Shown here: positions 57,101 to 64,000 of the stretch, piece by piece
Numbering within the stretch: the first letter of the stretch is position 1
Layout of the letters: each line of letters starts with the position of its first letter
Made by a program: the position numbers and the translations under genes
Source: Cervus elaphus
Lineage: Eukaryota > Chordata > Mammalia > Artiodactyla > Cervidae
Assembly (NCBI RefSeq): GCF_910594005.1
Contig: NC_057825.1
Coordinates: 46,655,037 to 46,719,036 of the forward strand
Reading direction: 5' to 3'
DNA: 64,000 nucleotides
The notes under the pieces: generated by a model
Databases searched by the model: none
Told to the model about the DNA's origin: nothing
What the model saw: the letters and a program-made list of their open reading frames with translations, nothing else

Positions 57101-57600
57101 TATGACACACCTTGACATATTAAAAAGCATATTAAAAAGCAGGGTCATTATTTTGCCAACAAAGGTCCATACAGTCAAAGCTATGATTTTTCCAGTAGTC
57201 ATTTATGAGTGTGAGAGTTGGAGCACACCGATGGCTGAGCTGCAAAGAACTGATGCTTTTGAACTGTGTTGGAGAAGATTCCTGAGAGTCCCTTGACTGC
57301 AAGGAATTCAAACCAGTCAATCGTAAAGGAAATCAGTCTTGTATATTCATTGGAAGGACTGATGCTGAAGCTGAAGCTCCAATACTTTGACCACCTGATG
57401 TGAAGAGCCGACTCATTGGAAAAGACCCTGATGCTGGGAAAGACTGCAGGCAAGTGGAGAAGGGACAACAGAGGATGGATGACATCACTGACTCATTAGA
57501 CATAAGTGTCAGCAAGCTCTGGGAGATGGCGAAGGACAGGGAAGCCTGGCGAACTGCAGTCCATCTGGTTGAGAAGTCAGACACAAATTATCCACTGAAC
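54116..57600 (+). repeat. BovB LINE, near full length, interrupted by an antisense BovB
   Basis: The body begins with 'gtagggccacccaagacaga' (54577) and runs through the endonuclease (about 54880-55540; 'ggaacctggaatgttaggtc' start, 'gggaactggaatggaaaagt' for the DWN motif, 'gactcagatcatgaactcc' for the SDH motif) and the RT to the 3' end 'ccactgaacagtaacag'. Many stops and frameshifts; part of the early endonuclease is deleted near 54995-55020. Motif C is degraded (YAEY at about 56837). It is the only copy here that spans both enzyme domains. Dead. Confidence 0.92.
54166..54568 (-). repeat. BovB 3' fragment nested in the 5' region of another BovB
   Basis: A 5'-truncated copy of about 403 bp in reverse, starting at the TTCAGTTCAG end. 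Removing it joins 'actatgaaccatgcc' to 'tgtagggccacccaagac', the expected contiguous BovB 5' text. catgcc/cattcc may be the target duplication. Confidence 0.9.
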
Positions 57601-58054
57601 AGTAACAGTAGTAATTGTCATCAAGCATCCACTAAAACCCTTGGCTGCCATTCTTTCAAAAGATGTCCTTTGCACGACTTCTTGTTTTAGAGTATTTCCT
57701 GTCATGATTCTATGGTAAATTGCTAAGGAATCCTTCCTCCCTATGACTCATTCAGATTTTATCTGAATTCAGACCAGAGAAGAGGTAAAAATTCTTATTC
57801 TTATACCTTATCTCTTCTGACAACTGGCGAAATCAGAGAAAAAAATGCAAGGATATACCATTTTCCTATGATACTAATTATATTAGAGATACCTGATGAT
57901 TATCACTAAGTCAATCATTTAACAGTTATCAAGTTTGAAATGTATTTTGTTAAAAGAAAATTGTGTTTACTAAATGAAAAAAATATATACACTAAAACAA
58001 ATTGAACATTTTTTCAATAGTATAAACCAAGCTATATGTGAATTTGGCTCTTGA
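57601..58054. other. no assignable feature
   Basis: Nothing recognised. Confidence 0.5.
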
Positions 58055-58450
58055 AAATGTTCTAATCATCCTTGCCCTTTCATTTATTTTCACTTTTGCC
58101 TATTCTTGACATAAGCTACATAGCAATTTCCACCCACTCACACCCCTGACTTCCTTTAAAACTGCTTCAAGGCATCTTTTCCAATAAATCTCCTGTTGAA
58201 ATCTAAATTCATTCTGACCACTGCTATTTTGTATTTCCACAGAACTTTATATCAAAGTCAGAAAGAGGTTATCCCAGGCTTATTTTAATTATCTCTGTTT
58301 ATATAATCATGCCTGAACTTGTAAGTATATAATAGACTCATGAAGGTCAGGAAGTCTCTTTCAATTCCATTATTTATCCAATTATACCTTGAACAGAATT
58401 GTATAAACACCAACAAGACAGCAAATAACTACTCAATTAACATACATTAA
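58055..58450 (+). repeat. L2 LINE 3' end
   Basis: Outline of L2 3' UTR: 'cccctgacttcctttaaaac', 'catgaaggtcaggaagtctc', then 'accttgaacagaattgtata'. Diverged. Confidence 0.55.
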
Positions 58451-58893
58451 ATTGTTAAACTCTCTCTTTTTAAGATAATGAAACAGGAACACAAGATGTG
58501 TGAAACATATTTTTAAAAATTGAGTTAGACTCTGACCCTCAGAACAGAATCAAGGAAGTAAAGTCAAAGAGAGGGTAGGGGCTCGGACTTCTGCAGAGAA
58601 AAACAGGCCCAGGAGGACATAGTATCTACTCTGCTATATCCAAATAGAAGATGCTGGTAGGAGGGATCAGAGATGTGGCGGAATCGGGTCTGATGGATTA
58701 CTACACACAAGAATTCTTGACACTGAGGTGTCCTTGTGTGTGTGAGCCGGTAGAATGTTATCTGCTGAGCACCAACTGGCCCAGGTTGGAGGGCCAAATG
58801 TCCCTTCAACATTAGGGGGTGAATTGCATCTATATAGATGTTGTGCTAACATATGGGGAACTATTGCTGATCTTGCCTTCCTGGCTACCCTTT
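58451..58893. other. unassigned, less AT-rich block
   Basis: About 58560-58830 has clearly more G/C than its surroundings and contains CpG sites, but I cannot assign it. It may be part of an LTR or an old exon-like sequence. The minus frames 58564-58812 and 58667-58852 overlap and are not supported. Confidence 0.4.
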
Positions 58894-58895
58894 AA

Positions 58896-59180
58896 GTGAA
58901 AGTCACTCAGTCATGTCTGACTCTTTGTGACCCCATGGGTTGGCCATGGAATTCTCCAGACCAGAATATTGGAACGGGTATTCTTTCCACTGGGATCAAA
59001 CTCAGGTCTCCCAAGTTGCAGGCACATTCTTTACCAGCCGACCCACAAGGGAAGCCCAAGAATACTGAAGTGGGTAGCCTATCCCTTCTCCAGTGGATCT
59101 TCCCAACCCAGGAATGGAACCAGGGTCTCCGGCATTGCAGGTGAATTTTTTAGCAACTGAGCTACCAGGGAAATCTGATA
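58896..59180 (-). repeat. Bov-tA SINE with duplicated tRNA-type head
   Basis: Same organisation as 27793-28110: Bov-A, then two head units ('cgacccacaagggaagccc' and 'gagctaccagggaaatc'). Confidence 0.92.
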
Positions 59181-59439
59181 GGGCTCTACATAAAAAGTAG
59201 AATTATTTCTCTATCATGCATCTGAAAAAGACCTACTTTTTCTTGGCAAGTCTAAGAACCAGGAGCCTCCCCTTATTTCTCAAGAGAAGACAGTTCTGAA
59301 GCCCATTTACTTTCAGCCCACAGAAAGGTTTCTGTGTACTCCTACATGAATGACAACTTCTTAGTTGTCATTAACTACTCTCAGAAGTTAAAAATAAACA
59401 TCCACTCATGCTGAGCAATGGTCTATTGTGAAGGTATGT

Positions 59440-59664
59440 GTGTGTGCATGCACACACTCAGTTCTGTCTGACTCTTTGCAACCCCATGAAATGTAGCCTG
59501 CAAGGCTCCTCTGTCCATTGGACTCTCCAGGCAAGAATACTGGAGTGGGTTGCCATTTCCTACTTCATGGGGATCTTCCTGACCCAGGGATTGAACTGGC
59601 ATCTCTTACATCTCCTGCACTGGCAGATGGATATTTTACCACTGAATCACCTGGGAAGCCCCCC
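59440..59664 (-). repeat. Bov-tA SINE
   Basis: Full-length in reverse, with a TGTGTGTGCATGCACACAC-type 3' tail at about 59436-59458 and the head ending 'cacctgggaagccccccc'. Confidence 0.92.
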
Positions 59665-60017
59665 CACTCTAATGTGAATGGGATAGTATAAGTAGACAAA
59701 AGGAATTAACTCCTTATTTAAGGAATTCATTTATTTGAAAAATAGAGATCAACCTGACAAAATTTCCATAGGTTATTTTCTCTGAAGGAGGCTTAACAGG
59801 AGAGAATTTTAGCCCCAAAGGAAAAAAATATCTATATTTCAAATTTTTAAGAGAATGCAAGAAGTGTATTACAAAAGAACTATCTGGGAAATATACACAC
59901 ATGTCTATACGTATATATGCATGTAGATATATGTGTACAATTGTTTAGTTGCTGTCATGTCTCTGTGTATACACATACATATCATTTCTACAATATACAT
60001 ATATGTACTGTGTACAG
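59665..60017. other. no assignable feature
   Basis: Short alternating TA/TG/CA tracts lie at about 59890-60005. Nothing else is recognised. Confidence 0.5.
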
Positions 60018-60072
60018 TTGGAGAAGGAAATGGCAACCCATTCCAGTACTCTTGCCATGAGATTTCCCATAT
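60018..60072 (+). repeat. short Bov-A fragment
   Basis: About 52 bp of Bov-A ('ggagaaggaaatggcaaccc' to 'ccagtactcttgcc') with no SINE 3' part. Confidence 0.8.
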
Positions 60073-60203
60073 ATGTCACCTGTACACACATGTATAACAC
60101 AATATATAATTTGAAAAACCAAAGGAGAATGATAGCAGAATAGATAATTTTGAAATAAAATTAATGGTCTAGAATACCAATAAGGATAATTATTGAACAT
60201 TAC

Positions 60204-60550
60204 TGCTATGGACTGAACTGTGCTGACCCCAAATTGGTATGTTTATGTTTTAACCCTCACTGAGACTGAATTCAGAAATAGAGCTTTTCAAAGAGGTCAC
60301 TAAGGTTAAATGGGCTCCAAATACAATAATTAGTAGCCTTACAAGAAGAATAAAAGATCTCTCTTTCCACTACGATTGCCATCTATAACACAAGAAGAGA
60401 GCCCTCACCTGATATTGATCCCTGATGGAACTGAATCATGCTGGTATCCTGATCTTGGATGTCTATTCTCCAGAACTGTAAGAATATTAATTTCTGTTGT
60501 TTAAGCCACCCAGTGTATGGTATTTTGTTATGGAGGCTTAATCTAAGACA
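60204..60550 (+). mobile_element. MLT1 LTR (ERVL-MaLR)
   Basis: Full LTR outline from 'tgctatggactgaactgtgc' to 'ggcttaatctaagaca', with 'gagagccctcacctgatatt', 'tcctgatcttggatgtctat' and 'aatttctgttgtttaagcca'. Solo, diverged, without internal retroviral sequence. The family dates from early mammals. Confidence 0.88.
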
Positions 60551-61224
60551 ACTGAGCAAGTTTTTTTAAAAACTGTAAAGTAAAACTAAAGCTTATAAAA
60601 GAAGGAAAATATATCACTCTACTTTTTGGATTATAAAACTTCCAGAAGGAGAGAGAGGACCAAATGAAGAACAAGATCTCAGTTAGATAGCTCACCCCTA
60701 CAAATTAGTTTAATGGCATAGGATGGCATCTAAAGGAAGCAAACATGGACTTGCAGTGGAAAAGCCCTTAGGCATTAAGAGGTACATAGCACCTCCATTC
60801 CAGCTATTCCTGTGTCAAAAGTCTCTTAGTTTAGGCTCTAAGAATATTTGGCTGTTTATTAAAAATGTAAGCAATGTGGATTTATGGAGTTCTCCAAACT
60901 GCTTTTGTGAGGTAGGGACAATAGCATTGTTGGATATAGTATACCTAATGAGTTTTGTTTTAAATAATTTAAATCACACTGAAATATGTGACTTAATCTG
61001 GTTGATTGACATATTTTTGTTCAAACTTTTTATGATTTTGTACATTAAGAAAAATGCTATGTTTAAATATTAAAACACGCAGAAAGCTTTGATCAGGTTA
61101 GATAACGATTATTGCTCATATCTAAGAAAATTTCTGTTTCATCACTGTAGCATGTTTTTAGCTTATTTTGATAAAAAGAAGTTGAAGTAAGACCCTTGTT
61201 TTCCTAACATTGCTAAGTATTCTC
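60551..61224. other. no assignable feature
   Basis: Contains the frame 60723-61073 (+, 116 codons). Its product resembles nothing I know, and it begins in AT-rich DNA without a recognised promoter. Confidence 0.4.
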
Positions 61225-61800
61225 TGCTCAAAAGTTTCCAGTGATTGCCAGTCGTGTGCAGAGAAAGATACAAAGTCCTCCTATGACTCTGGCCCTGAAC
61301 AAGCCAGTGCCCTACTCAAGGTCTCTCTGACTTTATCTTTTTCTTGCCTCTGTCTCAACTGCATGATTCCTATCCCATGACAGGTACTTGCCTACCTCCA
61401 GTCTTTGAACTGGCTCTTCCAAAGCACAGATGTCTTTCTCTAAGTCATACACATGACTTTGCACACACTCAGATTGTTAGATATGTCTGTACTATCCTGT
61501 TTCAGTTTAGACACATCTTCATAGATGTACTCTTTATCTCCTGCCCTGCTTTATTTGTACCAGCTTCCATTATACCATTTAATTTACTTACTAGGCCAAA
61601 AGACTCTTAAAGTGGCTCCTAGGATCCCAGCATTCTGATGTTCACTTACTTTTCATGTTTATTATTTATCTCGTCCAGTTACATAGTAAGTTCCATGAAA
61701 GCATGACATATTTTCTATTTTCAGTCCGCTTTATTTACTGAGTACTTAGTATACTTTGTGTAGAGGAAACAAAAAAATATTTGTTCCATGAACTTGTTTA
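61225..61800 (+). repeat. L2 LINE 3' end
   Basis: Collinear outline: 'ttccagtgattgccagtcgt', 'gactctggccctgaacaagc', 'ctcctgccctgctttatttg', 'ccatttaatttacttacta', then 'gtaagttccatgaaagcatg' and a 'tttgttccatgaa' end. Confidence 0.65.
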
Positions 61801-62008
61801 GTTGTCTGTTCTGTATTACTGTCTATGCTGTGATTAGAAACATCTCAGCCCAAAATTAATAATGCCTAGTTGACAAAAAATCCAGTATTTTGACATATGT
61901 TATATTTTGTTTGGGATCTCTTACTAATTTTTATGAATATACAAATTTCCCCCAATGTCCATTATGAAATTTATAGAACAAATATTGGTGAGCTTAAAAA
62001 TTAAAAAA
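61801..62008. other. no assignable feature
   Basis: Nothing recognised. Confidence 0.5.
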
Positions 62009-62022
62009 CATGTAAATTTAAA

Positions 62023-62222
62023 GTGAAGTCACTCAGTCATGTCCAACTCTTTGCGACCCCATGGACTATAGCCTACCAGGCTCCTCCCTCCATGGGATTC
62101 TTCAGGCAAGAGTACTGGAGTGGGTTGCCATTTCCTTCTTCAGGGGATCTTCCCAACTCAGGGATCGAACCTGGGTCTTCCGCATTCCAGGCAGACGCTT
62201 TTTAACCTCTGAGCCACCGGGG
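62023..62222 (-). repeat. Bov-tA SINE (left arm of an inverted pair)
   Basis: Complete in reverse, head ending 'gagccaccggggggtgt'. Directly next to its head lies about 30 bp of antisense MER20 (62229-62259). Confidence 0.93.
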
Positions 62223-62228
62223 GGTGTA

Positions 62229-62259
62229 AATGCCAGTAACACCTCTCCCTCATTTGTGA
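62229..62259 (-). repeat. isolated MER20 piece, inverted relative to the main MER20
   Basis: About 29 bp are complementary to 62529-62557 with one mismatch (28 of 29). It borders a Bov-tA just as the main copy does. Confidence 0.85.
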
Positions 62260-62330
62260 ATTTAAATGTAAATTAAATGTAAATTTAATTAATTTAATTT
62301 AATTTAAATGTAAATGTAAATTTAAAACAT
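62260..62330. repeat. TTTAAATGTAAA-type tandem tract
   Basis: Irregular repetition of 'aaatgtaaatttaa' units. The same motif stands at the left of the SINE (62009-62022), so it may include the target duplication. Confidence 0.7.
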
Positions 62331-62458
62331 GAAATTAAAAAACAAAACAGGAAACCAAGGATGAATCACAGTTATCCAGGTTTTTTCTCCCACACATGTC
62401 CAATAAAATAGTAAAATATGATCAGTCACAGAAGGAATGTGGTCAGCAAACTATCATG

Positions 62459-62850
62459 CAGTAGTTTGTTCTGTTGCCCTGTCTCCTATAAGCGAACATT
62501 TGGTAATGTCTGGAAACACTGTTGGTTGTCACAAATGAGGGAGAGGTGTTATTGGCATTGAATCTGCCCGCAATGCAGAAGACCCAGGTTTGATCTGTGG
62601 GTTGGGAAGATCCCCTGGAGAAGAGAACGGTGGCCCATTCCAATATTCTTGCCTGGAGAAATCCATGGATAGAGGAGCCTGGCAGGCTACAGTCCATGCA
62701 GTCACATAGAGTCGGACATGACTTAGAGACTAACACATGGCAACAGTGGGTAGATGCTAGGGCTGTTGTTAAACAGCATTCAACGCACGAAACACACCGA
62801 AGAATTACATGAGCCTAAAAGTCAGTCGTACTTGGATTGAGATGCCCTTG
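62459..62850 (+). mobile_element. MER20 hAT (Charlie-type) MITE, split by a SINE
   Basis: Pieces 'acatttggtaatgtctgg', 'gttggttgtcacaaatgagg' before the SINE and 'gtgggtagatgctagggctg' to 'cgaagaattacatgagcct' after it follow MER20 order. tggca at 62553-62557 and 62738-62742 may be the SINE target duplication. Confidence 0.8.
62558..62737 (+). repeat. Bov-tA SINE in MER20 (right arm of the inverted pair)
   Basis: Begins at 'gaatctgcccgcaatgcaga', lacking the first 30 or so bases of the head, and ends 'cttagagactaacacatgg'. It shares the 'agaagacccagg' variant with the left-arm SINE. Confidence 0.92.
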
Positions 62851-64000
62851 TATGACAGAAAGAAGGTGGTTCCGTAGTTATAGGGCAGCCGTGCATATGA
62901 ATTTTACAGTCGAGCCCTAATCAGCAATTTTTCAACCAGCATCAGACATTAGCAGAGACACCTTCAGATGAACTGGGCCACTGAGGGAAGATGCACGGTG
63001 ACATCAGAGGTGTCTGGTGCTCCACAGGCACTGTTCCTCTCACTTGTGGGTTCCTCCTCAAGTTTGGGTTCCCGGCATTGTCACTGCACTTCTCTTGGTT
63101 TCCAAAATGTTAGTCCACAGTGGGTTTGCTTCAAATTTTGATTAACCTTTAAAATAATTATATTAAATTGTTACTTTTCACATGTATGTGCCTGAGTGTA
63201 AAGATATGGATTCTTTGCTTTCATTTAAGGTTTAATTCAAAAATGGTAAAAGCAGTTTGCCCCACTCAGCAACTCTCTTTTAGCTGTAGGGACAGCTGGC
63301 TGCCTTTGTATATAGCACGGGTTCTTGAATGAAGTTGCTCGTGACAAGTTTGCTCTTATTCACTGTTAGTGCCTAGAGCCAAGGCTGGGACTTTTACCAG
63401 GGACACGGAAGCAGTGATGGGGATTGTCCAGGGATTATGTTCAGAATTTAAAGATTTCTAAAACGTAATTCTTTCATTTCCATTTATGGATGCTACACAG
63501 AAAGTAACAGAACTCCTGGGTTGATGTTTTAAAAGAGTATCTTTTCAATGTGAATTTAGCAAAAACTAACCAAGTACATTAGGCATCTAGGACTTTCACC
63601 TTTGAAATACTCTAACATTCATATTTAAATGGAATGAGAACTGATTAATTTTAGTCTTAAGCAACACATGTGGCAAGGGCTCATACTGTTTCCTATTAAT
63701 AATTTGCTTTTAATACAGTCAAAATTTGAACTTCCCTTGAGTTACATATCAGGTCCAGTAATTCTGCTGGTCTCCTCTTTTATAGAATCACTATGAATAT
63801 AATTCTTTAGTATTTTGTGTGCTTAGTGAATTTATCTGTAAATATATTGCAGTGGCAAAATGCAATATAATAAAACAATAAAAGTAATAAATAAAGCCAT
63901 TTTTTAAAATAATAAAAATAAGCAACACTTTAATGGAGCAAATAAAGAAAAGAAAAAAAGTGTGCTAATTTTTCGGTGAAGAAGGCTCAAACAGAGTTCT
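62851..64000. other. unassigned DNA at the window end
   Basis: 62860-63440 is less AT-rich with scattered CpG sites. 63840-63960 is A/AAT-rich. No gene or repeat family is recognised. Confidence 0.45.

Noticed and set aside
60723..61073. 116-codon frame on the plus strand as a gene
   Set aside because: No family resemblance, no codon or splice context, and AT-rich DNA where chance frames of this length are expected.
1..64000. Microbial-type system (operon, phage, defence island)
   Set aside because: Ruminant SINEs and LINEs run from end to end. There are no dense same-strand genes or ribosome-binding patterns.

Overview
This window is nuclear DNA of a bovid or closely related ruminant (cattle, buffalo, sheep or goat type; the species cannot be fixed from sequence alone). 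The evidence is the repeat content: many tRNA-derived Bov-tA SINEs, BOV-A2 units, a CHR-type SINE, BovB (RTE-clade) LINEs with the terminal CTGAA-CTGAA repeat, an L1 5'-UTR-like block, a ruminant class-II LTR and mariner elements. No host protein-coding exon, rRNA, tRNA gene or CRISPR array could be supported. The single recognisable host-gene sequence is a dead processed copy of ATP6V1D (V-ATPase subunit D) at about 41.4-42.8 kb on the minus strand. The window reads as an AT-rich intergenic or intronic region, and BovB sequence alone makes up roughly a fifth of it.

Layout. 0-5 kb: AT-rich DNA, two opposed SINE halves, an L1-5'UTR-like block, then a BovB carrying an internal duplication and a SINE. 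5-12 kb: old MIR/L2 relics, SINEs, a BovB fragment with target-site duplication (TSD), an L1 3' end. 12-14 kb: a BovB whose 5' part is inverted (twin-priming geometry). 14-21 kb: a palindromic hAT MITE, several SINEs with clean TSDs, a mariner MITE, a 78-bp L1 stub with a 20-bp TSD, a class-II LTR. 21-23 kb: a BovB composite with a duplicated 3' end and the longest open frame of the window (414 codons, reverse transcriptase). 24-26 kb: an internally deleted Hsmar1-type mariner with both termini. 27-29 kb: a long L2 relic. 30-36 kb: Tigger MITE, CHR plus Bov-tA pair, and a second mariner whose transposase has lost its last catalytic Asp and carries a SINE. 38-43 kb: a 2.4-kb BovB and the ATP6V1D pseudogene. 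45-52 kb: BovB with a 33-bp BovB micro-insertion beside it, L1M and L2 ends, and an antisense L1 split by a BovB and a SINE. 52-58 kb: a near full-length BovB whose upstream part is L1-5'UTR-like and which is itself interrupted by an antisense BovB. 58-64 kb: SINEs, an MLT1 LTR, L2, and an inverted MER20/Bov-tA arrangement.

The components relate to each other as an autonomous/non-autonomous mobile-element community: BovB supplies the reverse transcriptase that is thought to mobilise Bov-tA and BOV-A2, whose 3' ends copy the BovB terminus. Nested insertions give a relative chronology (MIR/L2/MLT1/MER first, then L1M and mariners, then BovB, then Bov-tA). All coding potential is decayed. No new functional system was found. 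The best leads are structural: chimeric L1-like/BovB 5' ends, the inverted MER20-SINE pair, twin-primed and tandem-ended BovB copies, and ultra-short LINE insertions with intact TSDs. Family names and boundaries come from recognition by eye, not from a database search.
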